In this document: positions 45,264 to 57,903 of the stretch, one piece after another
How positions within the stretch are numbered: position 1 is the stretch's first letter
Layout: each line of letters begins with the position of its first letter
Assembly: GCA_027924585.1 (NCBI GenBank)
Contig: BSBM01000232.1
Coordinates: 25,517,501-25,581,500, forward strand
Direction of reading: 5' to 3'
DNA: 64,000 bases
DNA from: Larix kaempferi
Lineage: Eukaryota > Streptophyta > Pinopsida > Pinales > Pinaceae
Program-made: the position numbers and the translations under genes
Notes under the pieces: model-generated
Told to the model about the DNA's origin: nothing
What the model saw: the letters and a program-made list of their open reading frames with translations, nothing else
Database searches by the model: none

Positions 45264-46018
45264 ATGTTATTATTGAGCCACCCCTATAGCATTCAAAATT
45301 TTCCTATTGGATAAAAATCTGAACTACTCTTGGGATAACATCTTCTCCAAATATGGTTTTAACATGTTTGAGATAATCTTTGCAATCAACTTGTATGCCA
45401 AACTACACAAGGAGATTGGCCGGAAATCATTGAAAGAGGAATGCTTATATTTTTTAGGAATAAGAGCTATGTAAGTGGAATTTAAGCTTTCAGGTATGTG
45501 CCTAGTTCTTCTGGATTCCTCCACCATCTCAACAAGCTCTAAACCAATCAGATCAAAGAAGTGTAAAAAAAATCATTTGTCCACCCATCAGGGCTCGGAC
45601 TCTTAGCTTTTGCAAATGGATTGAGAACAAACCTAACTTCCTCAACCGAAACATGTCTACCAATATGAACGCCATCCTCAATACTGAACAATCTCGGAAA
45701 GAGCTTGATAACATCTAATTGGCTGATAAGACTTAAGGACTTATCATTCTTATATACCTCCTTGAAGAAAGGTACTGCACCATCTTGTAGAGCAGATTGA
45801 TCAACCATGATATTTCCATTTTGATCTTCAAGATCCCATATAGAATTTGTGTTTCTTCTCCAATTGGAAAATTTTTGTATTGTTGTCTCCACTAGAAATC
45901 CACACAGCGCTGCTCTTAAGTCGCCAAGTCTCCTCTTCTTGTGATAGAATTTTCTGTCTAACAGCTTGTAATTAAGAGAATCTCCTTTTCCTAGCCTTAG
46001 AAAATAAGTCAATATCAA
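45264..46018 (-). pseudogene. LINE ORF2 reverse transcriptase, N-terminal part
   Basis: 'FKEVYKNDKSLS', 'VEEVRFVLNPFAKAKSPSPDG', 'STYIALIPKK', 'FNDFRPISLCSLAYKLIAKI'. These are the early RT blocks of LINEs. A stop follows 'MLSQE'. The frame is cut at 45264 by the foldback-like element. Confidence 0.85.
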
Positions 46019-46046
46019 TGGATTCAGATAAATGGTTCAATTCAGA

Positions 46047-46871
46047 TTAAATCTTGACTAATTCTGCTTCATTATCCTCCTTCCTCTTCTTATCCCATTC
46101 TATGACATCAAATTTTAATTTCTTCAATTTATAAAAATCCTGGGTAGGGGAATGAAATATTTTTTTTGAATACTCCTTCCAATTTGCAGATATCATATCA
46201 CATAAATCTTTCTCCTGAAGCCAAGTATGATTGAACTTAAAGGGGTAGTGCAGTCCCTTTTTATCCAAATCCAACTGTAAAACTATAGGTTAATGATCTG
46301 AAATTCCTGAGGATAAGGACCATGATCTATACCTAAAAATATCTCTACATAGACTTTCAGACATAAGAAAACGACCTAGTATTTTTTCTAGACCACCATT
46401 TCCAACCCGACCATTGGACCAAGTAGGAACTATGACATTAGGAGCAATATCAATAATATTTGAATCATCAAAAACCTTTCTGAAATAACTAGCAAGGGGA
46501 TCCATAATGCAACCTGAAGCCCAGACTTCATTAAGAGAAAGAGTCAGATTCAAATCACCTGCAATTATAAGGTTTGGATCATTTAAAAGACCTGACTGGA
46601 TCACTTTATCCCAAAAAAGTTCCCTCTGATTATAGGGACCATATATTGATCATTGGAGTTCCAACAATCCACCTGACATACCTTTTGCATCTTGACCACA
46701 TACATTCCAAGAAGGGAACAATTTGAGAAAGATCCCACAAGCCTTAGCACTAGAAATCATTGTTTCTTGCAGGAGAATAACATTTGGTTTAATATTATTT
46801 ATAAGCCTTTTAAAAACAATTTTTTGGGGTGAACTGCTAAACCCTCTGACATTAAAGGTCAATCTAATCAT
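46047..46871 (-). pseudogene. LINE ORF2 endonuclease domain
   Basis: ATG near 46871. 'LTFNVRGFSSSPQK' (Asn), 'NVILLQETMI' (catalytic Glu), 'IIAGDLNLTLS' (GDxN), 'DPLASYFRKVFDDSNIIDI', and 'SSGISDHPIV' (SDH, with a stop between the SDH and the Pro). This is the AP-endonuclease fold of L1-type LINEs. Stops occur near 46650 and 46290. Confidence 0.85.
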
Positions 46872-47319
46872 TTAGGAACACCTTTCTGGGGCATGTCCTC
46901 TCTAACGGCCTCGAAAAAAATTTCAGCAGAAGAATTAGAAGAGATAGATTTCCCAATGGAAGTAATTTCTGATAATTTAGGGTTTGTAAATTTGGGAAAA
47001 TTTTCCTGGGAAGGTACAAAAGGCTTAGTAAAACAATCTTTTTTTCCTTTTTTCTTCCTTGTAGTAACATTCCGAGATATTATAGAGGAAATAGGGAATA
47101 TCGTATCATTTGTAGGTTTCCCAAAATAGATAGGAATGGCTTATTTTAAATCCAAATCGTCTTTCTGCGGATAGGGTGACGAAAAATACTCCTTTGATTT
47201 GTCAATAAGAAGAGAATATTTTAAAGAGGTAGAAGGAGTATGTTCAAGAAAAGAATTCGGCTTATCAGAAAAAACCCTAGGGAAATCCATAGATTGGTCA
47301 TTCGAGGGCATCGGATTGT
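46872..47319 (-). pseudogene. LINE ORF1, 3' part
   Basis: Minus-strand continuation of ORF1 on the other side of the copia insertion. It is a low-complexity Ser/Lys-rich tail ('SMDFPRVFSDKPNSF', 'STSLKYSLLIDKSKEYF') with one TAA near 47140. It ends just before the ORF2 start at 46871. Confidence 0.55.
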
Positions 47320-47324
47320 CTAAA

Positions 47325-47972
47325 TGTTAAATTTTTAGAATTTACTTCAATCTGATCTAGGATCTTAACTAAGAGAACAACATGTACAACAAATCTACAG
47401 CATATCAATCATGGACACAATAATGCAAGCACACAAGAGACACAGAGTTTACTTGGGGAAAACCATAAAGGTGAAAAACCCCAATAACTTCCTCAGAGAT
47501 AGATAGAGCAATGATACAACCAGAATACAAGAGATAGCCTTCTCCTAGCAGCATAGCCTCCTCCTCCACAAGTGCGCCACTCTCCCAAGTGTGAGTGAGA
47601 GAATAGAATGTGTAAAATGAGACTGACACACTCTCTATTTATACACTAACTTGACTTGAGACCTTTACTCAACTAGGTCGGCCTCAACTTAACCACTTAA
47701 CATAATGCTGACTGGGCTGACCCACACTAGGGTGGTCTAATAACCCTTTGACCCACATGGCCGACCCCCAATAGGGTGGTCTAATAACCCTTTGACCCAC
47801 ATGACTTATACAGGGCCAACCCCAACAAGGTGGTATAATAACCCATCAAGTATAAGTTACGACACTTACAATATAAATGACGACACTTCCGTATAGAGGA
47901 ATAATAACATCTCTATAGGAATACAACATAGATATATGTGAAATACATTCCGAAGTTACATATACATCAACA
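47325..47972 (-). repeat. Defective copia element, 3' LTR (648 bp)
   Basis: Starts TGTTAAAT and ends ATCAACA. Includes a ~43-bp direct repeat (AGGGTGGTCTAATAACCC..CCACATG) at about 47731 and 47774. The polypurine tract lies just to its right. Confidence 0.9.
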
Positions 47973-47981
47973 CTCCCTCTT
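47973..47981 (-). promoter_or_regulatory. Defective copia element, polypurine tract
   Basis: AAGAGGGAG on the minus strand directly before the LTR start TGTTGATG, as in the intact copia element (GAGAGGGAG at 11264-11272). Confidence 0.75.
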
Positions 47982-47999
47982 AACTAGGAAGGTATTTCT

Positions 48000-49020
48000 C
48001 GACACAGGTCTTCTAGCACAAGTCTTCTTCTCTGGATCATCGTCACTGGATAATCGTCATCGAGTCATCATCATCATCACTACTGCTGCTATCTCAATCA
48101 ATCTCTGAATCTACTCGTCATAGGAAGATCTGCTAGCACAAGGCTTCTTCTCTGGATCATCATCAGCGAATCATCATCCTCGAATCATCGTCATCGTCAC
48201 TGCTGCTGCTATCTCAATCAATCTCTGAATCTACTCGTCATAGGAAGTTCTACAGAGCCAGTCCTTTTTCATACTGGATGTAGGCCCACCACCTGCAGGT
48301 CTTCATCATCTGTGCGAACGGTTTGATAGAGGTGGCCTCTCAGGACTAATTTTATGTGCGGATGCAATACCAGAAAGAGTATCCCAGGAACATTTATGTG
48401 CCATAGCACGACCGGCAAGATCTCCCAGGATTGATTACATGCTATTTGCACAACCTGCCACATATCATCTCTGACCTCCAAGTATCAACCTGATACTCAT
48501 GATCCAACGGATCATCATCGCACGAGGCATCATCCTGATCATCATCACTGCAACATCCTGCTGCATGTCATCTGGAGCAACATCCTGAAGCTCGTCATCC
48601 ATGATCATCCTGATCATACAATGCATCTACCTGATGCATACCAAGTATCTACCTGATACATATCATCATACATGATTCACCTGATCATACAGTGTATCCA
48701 CCTGATACAAATACAAATACACGATACATATCACCATACATGATCCACCTGATACATATACAGATACATGGTCCAAGCATCCAACATGATGCATATACAA
48801 AAATACATACAAGTGACCCAGCTGGTCATATCCAGCATCCAACATGATGCGTACATACATATACATATAAATGATCCAATTGATCATATCCAGCATCCAA
48901 CATGATGCATATACAGAGCTTTAACTGGAGCATCGTCCTGATGCGCATCATCCAACGCTTATATCCACAGCCATGTGAAGTATCCTCCTTCCAACATGCT
49001 TGGAATGGCTTCCGCAAATG
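48000..49020. repeat. Repeat-rich 3' internal region of copia element
   Basis: 48015-48130 and 48131-48247 are ~116-bp direct copies (CTTCTTCTCTGGATCATC.. to ..CTACTCGTCATAGGAAG). 48480-48930 holds diverged iterations of CCTGATACATA, CATCCAACATGATGCATA and ATCATC. No coding sequence is recognised. Confidence 0.75.
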
Positions 49021-49026
49021 TGTCCA

Positions 49027-50112
49027 TCACTTCTTCCTCGAAGTGTCATCAATCTGAAGAACACCAAGCCTCTCCCTGAAGTACTCGAACTTCACCCTGG
49101 CTAGTGACTTCATCAGCACATCTGCAATCTGCTCGTCCGTCGCAATGTACAGGAGCTTCACAGCTCCTCTCTGCACCATATCCCTGATATAGTGATATTT
49201 GATCTCTATGTGTTTCAACCTGTCATGAAACACTGGGTTCTCGGACAGCTTCACACAACTCTGGTTATCACAAAAGAAACTAGTAGCATCCAACGGGAGA
49301 TCAAATAACTCAGACAGTAGCTTCCGTAGCCATACTGCCTCACAACTAGTTGAACAGGCTGCAACATACTCTGCCTCAACTGTACTCAATGCTACGCAGG
49401 ACTGCTTCTTGCTGAACCAAGAGATCACACTTGATCCCATACTGAAGCAGCATCCATATGTGCTCTTACCATCTGTAGCACTGCCTGCCCAATCTCAGAG
49501 TATGCTTTACAACAACCAAGTGAACATCTCTCGGATCCGTCAGGAACTGTCTCAATGTGTTCACAGCAAAGTAAATATCTGCTCTCGTGTTTGTCAAGTA
49601 CATCAAGGACCCAATCATATGACGATACACAGTGACATCAACTGGATCAGATGAAGCATCACATAGAAGCTTCAGCTTTGATGCCATAGGTGTGGCCATA
49701 GCCTTGCAGTCCATCATCCCGAACCTCTTCAGGATCTCTACTGCATACTTCCCTTTTCCAAGGAAGATTCCATCTGCACTCTGCCACACCTCCATGCCAA
49801 AAAAAACAAATAGTGCATCATCCCCAAGTTCTTCAACTCGAACTCGGCAGCAAGCTTCCGCTGCATGTTGGAAATCAATCTATCCTCACCTGTTACAAAC
49901 AGGTCATCCATATACAAAAGTAGTATCACTGGATTTCCTTCCTCAACTTTGTAGTAAAGGTTGGAATCCATTTTACTCTTGGTAAAGCCCAAACTGGATA
50001 GAAAGCTGTCTATCCTACTATACCAAGTTCTGCACATATATGAGTCCCTGTCATGTGTCTCAGAACCAAGTAGCTGCACCACATACACTTCTTCTTCAAC
50101 TACACCATTCAA
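49027..50112 (-). pseudogene. Copia RT and RNase H remnants
   Basis: RT: 'NGVVEEEVYVVQ', 'RTWYSRIDSFLSSLGFTKS', 'LLYMDDLFVTGEDRL' (YMDD), a frameshift near 49790, then 'KGKYAVEILKRFGM'. RNase H: 'VISWFSKKQSCVALSTVEAEY', '[20 protein letters not shown]', 'TDEQIADVLMKSLA'. A piece between RT and RNase H is lost. It ends at 49027 ('TSRKK'). Confidence 0.88.
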
Positions 50113-50782
50113 GAAAGTGTATCTTCCTCTTCATCACTGCAGCCAGAGCAAGTACTGATTTAATGGAAGTGTATCTGGCTACAGGAGAAAAAGTCTCTAT
50201 GCTACCACCTGCAGCATGCTTGATCTTGTAAATCCTCTTGGAAGTCACTACAGACTCCCCTTCAGGTCTTGGGACTGCATCCCAAACATCTTTATGATCG
50301 ACTGGTACTCCTCGATCATGGCATTCTTCCTAGATCCTGGGAACTTCAATATTTTCAATAGATAACTTTGTTGCTGAACAAATGTTGTAGTCCTTCTTTT
50401 GTAGGTGATGGTATACGATCTTTCCTACACAACAAGTTAAATTGCATGATTAGAAAACATCTCATAGTTTTCAGAACAAATTCTTACACATAAAGAAATA
50501 TGTCATACAGTCATGCAATTATCTTAGCCAATGCTTCAATACAACATTTATCCATATTCTGTAACTTTCTACCTGCCTTCTAATCTCTACCAGAACATTG
50601 TTAAGAGTGTGCACAACTCCTAACATGTCAGCAAAGAGGTTTCATTCTAGATAAGTAGCAATGGAATGTTGTACAGTGCCATAGGCCACATACCCATGTA
50701 TATTAGTAGTATACTGTTCATCAATGCAACTATTCTAATATGCATAATACACAACCTAATTCTAGGAACATAAGCATACACA

Positions 50783-50965
50783 TCATTGAATAACATTATG
50801 TAAGAAATGACAATTCAAATACTTATCTTTGTTTGGTTGCTGGGTGGACTCCCTCTGAATCTTTGCAACTCCATTCTGATGTGGATTGTGAGAAGTGGTC
50901 AACTCCCTCTGAATATCTGCATCCTTGCAGAAACTGCTGAAGTGTGCTCCTTTGATTTCTTGCAA
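50783..50965 (-). pseudogene. Copia integrase fragment
   Basis: 'FSSFCKDADIQRELTTSHN' followed by 'PHQNGVAKIQRES', matching the end of the copia integrase core, where '[10 protein letters not shown]' is usual. The surrounding 50.1-50.8 and 51.0 kb DNA is degenerate. Confidence 0.7.
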
Positions 50966-53219
50966 GAATAACTGGAGTGTGCTCCCTCTTTATCTTTGCT
51001 TCCTGGATTACCTGTCCTTGAACTTACATCCATCCTTAATCACTATGCATGCTTATTAGTATCATCATTGTGATATCCTTGAGGTCTCATACATAATCAC
51101 ACATTTATTAATATAATCTTAATACTATCAAAACACAATAATCTTAAACATGTATATTCATGATCATTCACAGATAATAAACATTAGTATTCAAGGTTTC
51201 ATGGAAGTCTTCTTTTACTCATGCATATTCTTATTTGATCATAGGACTCTTTTGATTAGTTAAATCATCAATGCATAAACCCGTGATTACTCAAACCCAT
51301 ACCTTCATGATTCTTCTGGTTAGTCATATCATCAATTATGGTAAGAAACATAATATGCATACAGCCATGACTATTCAAACCTATGACTTCATGAATAATC
51401 ATTATCAACAACACAACAGTATAAGATCCTAACACAAGGTAGGATTCTAGCTTGATATAGGAAAAACATACCTGGATTAGCATGCTAGCTAGTTATGTCT
51501 AACATACCCGCATAATGTCTTATGGTTCTCTTCAGTGACTTGTGCTAGTAACCCGCATGTCTCATAAGTTAACCATTGTAGAACCAAGTTATACATACCT
51601 CGAAAGTAGATCTTCTATGCAATCCATGACAATGGATGAATCTTTGTATTCATGTCACCATGAGCATATGTTCTTGAAGTAGAACATGATTTGACTTTCT
51701 TGGTGTACCTTTTGTGTTAGCAGACAACATACACCTCATACAACACCATAATGCATTAGTACAATCATAAGTGTCAACACCCTAATCAATGAATATCTTT
51801 TATCGTGCATTCATAATTTTATTAAGGTGACATGACAAGTCTAGATTTAATCAAGATTGTACTAACCGTAATAATATGAAGACAAATATACCATAAACTT
51901 AATCATGAACAAATCTCGAAACATACCTGGATAAGTCATACCTGTCGATATTGCTTGTAATCTTCTTATGTAAGGCCTTACCCTCATCTCCCTCTGAAAC
52001 AGGAACTTCTTCAGTTATGCAGGTGACCAATCCATCTTCTTCTAGGATTAACCCAATCCACTTGATTTGCAAGAACTGGATCTGGAGTTGGATTAGGGTT
52101 TGTCAGAGAAACCCCAAAAATTCAAACTTTGAATTTCAAACTTCCGAAAGGATAGAAATATGCGCCTTGATGAGCTGATCAAGCTGGTATGTTCAGAATT
52201 TGAAAATTGCAAAGTTTCACTTCTCAATTTTGCCTTTGAAACTTCCGGATTCACTGGACGTGACCCCGAACTGGGGTTTGATGAAGCCCACTCTTCTGCC
52301 CCATCAAAAGGTTTGATCCAAAGCTCTAAGCTTCTATTTTTATGAGGAGCTTCCAGCCGTGGTCACAGATTTCAAAAATTCCCATTTTTGCAGAAGCCCT
52401 AATTTTCCACTTTTCTGATCAAAGTCCCGAACTAGGGTCTGATCAAGCCCGGCCTTCTGCCCAACCAAAAATTCTAATATTAGTCTCTAAATTTCTATTT
52501 TGATGAGTATCATTCAGCCGTGGTCTTCGATTACAAAAATTTCAACTTTATCCGAAACCCTAAATTCCGGAAGCCATGAATGAGGGTACTCAAAAATAAT
52601 TCTGTTTTGATAGAAATATGTACCGGATTGTTTCTAGTGTAACTTCGAACTTTTCGATCCACAGGGTCTAAATTTTTTTCTTGAGATAGCCCGACCTGTT
52701 ATCGTTCCATCCCAATAGTTCTGACCTCAATTGGATTCTCTGAGAGAGAGTTATGCCAAGTGTCGCAACGTGACCTGTTTACGGGATAATACAGGAGAGT
52801 GAACTTGTACGGCGTGCCACGTGTCACTGGTTCAACTTCGGCCTCTGAAATTTTTTCTTGAGATAGTACAGTCTGTGTAATACCTGTCACTTTTTACGAA
52901 ATTTCATTTGGAGCTTCCTATCCCAAGTTATGACCTTTTTCCCAAGGTCACCTGATTTTGACTCAGATATGGAAGAGGCAGAAACCCTATATTGTACAGA
53001 TCATAAATCACAAAGTACAAAGAATTAGAGGTTTTCCTTTGGACACAAGGTACATGGGGATCTGATCATCGACCTGTAAAAGTTTCAGATCCGAAAAATT
53101 CGCCAAAACGGATTTATAGCGAAAGTTCTACGATGACTGGTTTTTGCTATATCAAGCCCTAGCATCGTAAGTGCAACAAGTGTCATACATGCCATATCAT
53201 GCCTTCTTTCAGGCTAGCT
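50966..53219. other. Non-coding interior of copia element
   Basis: No gag, protease or PBS found. 52225-52395 and 52396-52560 are diverged ~170-bp direct copies (CGAACTRGGGTYTGATSAAGCC..; CAGCCGTGGTC..). 51190-51480 iterates CATGAT / AAACCCAT motifs. It is probably leader or rearranged DNA. Confidence 0.5.
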
Positions 53220-53737
53220 TTGGGGAAAACCATAAAGGTGAAAAACCCCAATAACTTCCTCAGAGATAGATAGAGCAATGATACAACCAGAATACAAGAG
53301 ATAGTCTTCTCCTAGCAGCAGAGCCTCCTCCTCCACAAGTGCGCCACTCTCCCACGTGTGAGTCGGAGAATAGAATGTGTAAAATGAGAGAGATACACTC
53401 TCTATTTATACACTAACTTGACTTGACCTTTACTCAACTAGGTCGGCCTCAACTTAACCACTTAACATAATGCTGACTGGGCTGACCCACACTAGGGTGG
53501 TCTAATAACCCTTTGACCCACATGGCTGACCCACAATAGGGTGGTCTAATAACCCTTTGACCCACATGACTTATACAGGGCCGACCCCAGCAAGGTTGTC
53601 TAATAACCCATCAAGTATAAGTTACGACACTTACAATATAAATGACGACACTTCCGTATAGAGGAATAATAACATCTCTATAGGAATACAACATACATAT
53701 ATGTGAAATACATTCCGAAGTTACATATACATCAACA
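53220..53737 (-). repeat. Defective copia element, 5' LTR, truncated
   Basis: Matches 47453-47972 with few differences, beginning TTGGGGAAAACC. The corresponding first ~128 bp are missing and are replaced by unrelated sequence. Confidence 0.88.
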
Positions 53738-53742
53738 CTAAA

Positions 53743-55247
53743 GGAAACCTAGAGCAACTCATTTCCTGAGCAACATGATTATGTGTAACAATATCCCCTG
53801 TACCATTGTCCGAAAAACCCAAACCCCTGACATCGTTACAATCCTTATTGTCTAAGGCTGGCACAATTGGGCTCCGAGAAGGGGAACCATCTAGATTAAT
53901 AGGGGAAGGAACTTCATCTTCTAAATTGCCCCTAATGGTGGAAAATAAGACCCTCTCCAATTCCACTTTAGACGCAAATTTTGAAATAATGGATAGGGAA
54001 TTTTGTAACTTACCAAGAGTAGATAAATCTGAACTTCGATCCAACGGAATATCTTGTTGAAGCCCAGTTTCAGAGTCCTTAGAATCACCCATCAAATAAG
54101 ATGAGTCTGGGGATTCCTCAGAGAAATTTAATAAACCTGGGAACCGATCTCGCCTATGCCCCACCTTATGACAAGAGAAACAACGGAAGGGTACCCTCAA
54201 GTAATCCACCCTCTAAGTGAAGGACCCGTCATTCCACATAACCTCAATCTCAGCGGGTAAACCCTATGTCATATCAATTTCAACAAGAACTATGGAAAGT
54301 CGCTTGTCAAAGGCTACTAAGGTCGATTGTTCAACGAGTATAAATATTCCAATGGAGTTTGCACCAGACATAAAACCCCCGAATGACCAGCACTGAAGTG
54401 GAAATCCAGGAAGTAATACCCATAAATGTCTTTTAGAAATATTTTCTTTCCAAGGATTAAATCCCACATGCCTACGATGATACACCAACTATCCTTCCCT
54501 GATAACCCAAAAACGTTCAACTATGATATGAAGGCTTTCCTCAGTCAAAAAATGAAAACTAAACCAACCATTTACTAGAATATTTACCCTAGGCGTATAA
54601 TTAATTAAGGGTTTCCAGGAATTAGCCATCCACTCAATAATTTCAGGCCTAGACAATTTTATATATTCAAATCTCCCCAACCGAGTGCGCTTCGAAAGCC
54701 CTAACACCATATCAAAAGTAACATCTTTGCATATGATACACAACGATTTTCCTTGTTTAGCTTTCTCCTGCTTGATCTTCCATATCCATCTGGGTGGGAA
54801 GCTAGATCGATTAACTTGTTTGGAACCCTTACCCCACCCAAAAATATGCTCATGAGATTCACTACTAATATTTTTCAACTGTAAGGGAGAATAATCGGAT
54901 GCAGGAGGATGCGAAGGTGTCTCATATGGTAAAACCCTATCTTCATCTGCCGCTTGAGGAAAAATATCAGACTGAGGGTTTTTAATCCCAACAATTTCCA
55001 CCAATACGTTAGGGTTAGGTCAATAGGAACAAGAAATAGTTATCAAAGAAATGCCTTTATGTCCTTTCACAGATGGTGTGACAGAGTTGTCAGGACCCAC
55101 CAAGTATATATACTTATCATAGTATTTTTTACTGCCAGGAGGAACTGAAAAAACCCAAATCCGTTGACATTTCCATAAACTTAAAAAAAACAATAACTTA
55201 AAGAAAATCCAACATAGAATAGCCTTAGAAGGGTAAAAGGGAAACAT
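53743..55247 (-). pseudogene. LINE ORF1 (DUF4283-like, zinc knuckle), 5' part
   Basis: Minus frame 55004-54489 has 'SFPPRWIWKIKQEKAKQG', 'IIEWMANSWKPL' and 'GWFSFHFLTEESLHIIVERF', a plant LINE ORF1 RNA-binding pattern. 54488-54264 continues with 'HLWVLLPGFPLQCWS'. Then 54209 onward has the knuckle 'CFSCHKVGHRRDRF', in which the last Cys of the CCHC is replaced by Arg. Stops separate the parts. The copia insertion cuts the frame at 53742. Confidence 0.75.
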
Positions 55248-55250
55248 GGA

Positions 55251-57861
55251 GAAAACCCTAGCTAAAGCAGAATTTGTTTTACTGCAGTAAAAAAATAAAT
55301 ATATTTTCCACTTTTTTCTCTTGGTTGGTACTAGGCCGACCAGTAAGATCGATGGAAACTACAGAGCCAAACCCTACTTCCCGATCCATCCTCAATCCTT
55401 AAAATGAGATCTATTTGAACGAGAAAATTACGATTATATTCATCTTAATATTTCCATTAATTACATAAATTATCTCTATGGCTTGCATATACTTTTCATC
55501 TTTGACTTCTCCACAAGTTAAACTACCAATTTAAAATCAAAAGATGACTTTGCCCCTGCCTTGGATGATTTTTGATATTTATTAATATTGTATGTTCATT
55601 CATCAAAATCAAAAGATGAATATTCATTTGGAATTTTCTCATGTGTTGGATCATTTTTATTAATATCATCAAAAGATGACTCTTCATTTGGAACTTACTC
55701 CTGTGTTTGATAATTGGTGTTTTGATTGGTTTATGACTCTTCATTTGTAACTTGCTCCCATGTTAGATCATTGATGTTTTGATTGGTCCATGTAATTCGT
55801 TAATAACCAACTACAATGTATTTAATATTTTTAGATATTGAAATTTGAAAACAAAAATATGTTTAAATATTTTAGACATTAAAATTTGAAATTTATGTAT
55901 TCAAAAGTTTTTTAATAAAAATAAATAAATAACTCTTTTTTAATAAAAATACTTCAATTGATAATATCATCTTATTTATTTTGATGCAATGTGAATCATT
56001 TCAAATTATTTATCTAAATATATTGTGAATGATTTCTAATTTTATTTCTTTTTAGTTAAATTCATTTTCACTTTAAAATTAACCTTATTAATAATTCTAT
56101 GTTATATATTGGATAGATATTATAATTATAATATTTAACATAATGTACATAAAATATCACTTAATTTAAATTAAATATTTTTCAATCACAATTTTAATTT
56201 AGAAATATATAATTTATTGTTTTGAGTAGTAATATCTATTTAAATTCAAAACAAAAACCAATAGTGACAATGTCAATGTGAGTGGCACTAGATGCTAGAC
56301 TACATGGAACATCAACATTAAAAAATACTATCTAAACACACATGACCAAAATTTATTCAATTAACATGGCAGGAAATCTATTATGAATAGCTGGCAAGTA
56401 TTATGCAATAAGGAATCTATTTATTTGACTCATAAAAAAAAATTATGTAGTTGAAGCAGACAAATAAGCATAGATAGATGACACAGAGATTGATAGATAA
56501 CAAATCAACATAAAAAGATAATAGATCAACAAAGTATTCTTGAAACTGTAGGGGTATGCTAATGCAATGTCTTTGTTTAAATAAAATTGATAAAATGTTA
56601 TTCCAAAGTAATAATCAACATTAAGCTTAAGACATTGAACGCAATCAGATAAAACAACTCTAGGAAACAATAATTACTACATTGCGGTAGTTGGAATATA
56701 GCCATATGGTGATGCAGGAGCATCAAGGCTAAGCCAACAATGTGATTGAGCATTCACATGTTGTGGCTAGAAAGGGGACAAGTTGTCTTGAAGTGGGGAA
56801 GAGAATTTGTTTTTTTTAAGTATTTTATTAATTGCAAAACATGTAACCGATTAGTGTGTTGTTAGTTTTTTGAGGGAAAATAGGGCAAAGTGGCAAGTTG
56901 ATGCTCCCTGCGAGGAGATCAAGCCAGATAGGCGGTTTGTTGAATAATGATAGTGACTCCTTCAGTGGTGGAGGGGAGTTAGTTAGTTTTCTGTTTAGCT
57001 ATTCTGTTTTGGGATTTTGAATGGGTGAAAAGGGGGGAGACAGGAACTCGATAGGGGAGAGTCGGTGGGATATTTTCTTGAACACCAAAAGAAAATGGGA
57101 CTGGATGGATTTCTTGCTACCAGTTAATGAAATTAGCAAGTTCTGTGTGTTCAATAGTGTTACTGTGCATTTCAATGAGGGATAAGATGAGATTCTATCA
57201 GGTAGAGCTGTGTGCAAGCGTTAACCTGATGTCTGTGTGAATGAATCTCTATTTCGTGCTTGTGTGAACTTCCATGTATAGTTAAGAACTCTCAAGTCAT
57301 TCGCAGACCGACTGTCATTAAGTGACAGAGGCAATTTCTTGTTGTATTGAGTTCCATCTCGTAATTGTGTAGAGTATTTGGAATTTATAGAGGGTATCGA
57401 AATACAGAGGTCCCAAATCTCTGATCGAACTCGTGTTTAGGCTGCAAACTATCATTGTAAATTATATGCTACATAGAGAGAGGGCATCTATAATGAAATC
57501 CAACGTTTAGAGGGTTTACGATTTCTCATTTCAACCATAGCACACACAGAGGGGAGAGTATTATTGGTTAAGAGCAGTTTTCATTATCCATGACACAAGT
57601 CAAAGGATAGAGGTCGAACCCGGTGGTTGTGTGTTCAAACCGACAACCATATTTCGTCTAGCTCCTACAACGAACCAAGGTGTAGGATCATGTCAAGTGA
57701 TCAAGTCTTAATCATTTAAGCTATGATTGGATTATAGTGGGTGGAGTAGCGACACGTTCTTGAGAAAGCCAGATTCAGCTGCGACTCCAGTTGGGGTTCC
57801 CAGAATTAGTAAGTTTAGTCAAGTGTGGTAAAGGGATAGCTCACCATCCTTCCACCAATTT
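55251..57861. other. AT-rich spacer and probable gypsy 5' LTR
   Basis: 55560-55790 has three or four diverged copies of a ~70-bp unit (AAAAGATGA.TMTTCATTTGGAA..). 55800-56700 is AT-rich. The stretch 56700-57855, which is less AT-rich and ends just before a PBS, is probably the 5' LTR and leader of the gypsy element, but I could not place its start or a target duplication. Confidence 0.45.
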
Positions 57862-57873
57862 TGGTTTCAGAGC
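57862..57873 (+). promoter_or_regulatory. Gypsy primer binding site
   Basis: TGGTTTCAGAGC differs by one base from the initiator Met tRNA PBS TGGTATCAGAGC. It lies 31 nt before the gag ATG at 57904, as expected for a plant Ty3/gypsy element. Confidence 0.7.
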
Positions 57874-57903
57874 AGGATTTGCTCAGCACAGTAGAAGAAA
57901 AGC

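Larger units (their letters stand above)
47325..53737 (-). mobile_element. Defective copia element inside LINE ORF1, 6.4 kb
   Basis: TG..CA ends with a 5-bp target duplication CTAAA (47320-47324 and 53738-53742). The 3' LTR is 47325-47972. The 5' LTR (53220-53737) lacks its first ~128 bp on the + strand, together with a recognisable PBS. Minus-strand coding is only remnants of integrase, RT and RNase H; gag and protease are not recognisable. The LTR style (GGGGAAAACC..AAAACCCC, ATCAACA end) resembles the other copia element. Confidence 0.88.
40091..55250 (-). mobile_element. Near full-length LINE (antisense), split by two later insertions
   Basis: On the minus strand the order is ORF1 (55.2-53.74 kb, continuing at 47.32-46.87 kb), then ORF2 with endonuclease (46.87-46.2), RT N-part (46.0-45.26), RT palm, thumb and zf-RVT (42.75-40.86), RNase H (40.85-40.27) and 3' UTR. 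Removing the foldback-like element (42755-45263) and the copia element (47325-53737) leaves about 6.2 kb, the normal length of a plant L1-type LINE. Many stops and frameshifts show it is dead. The outer ends are approximate, since neither the A-tail nor a target duplication could be fixed. Confidence 0.85.
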
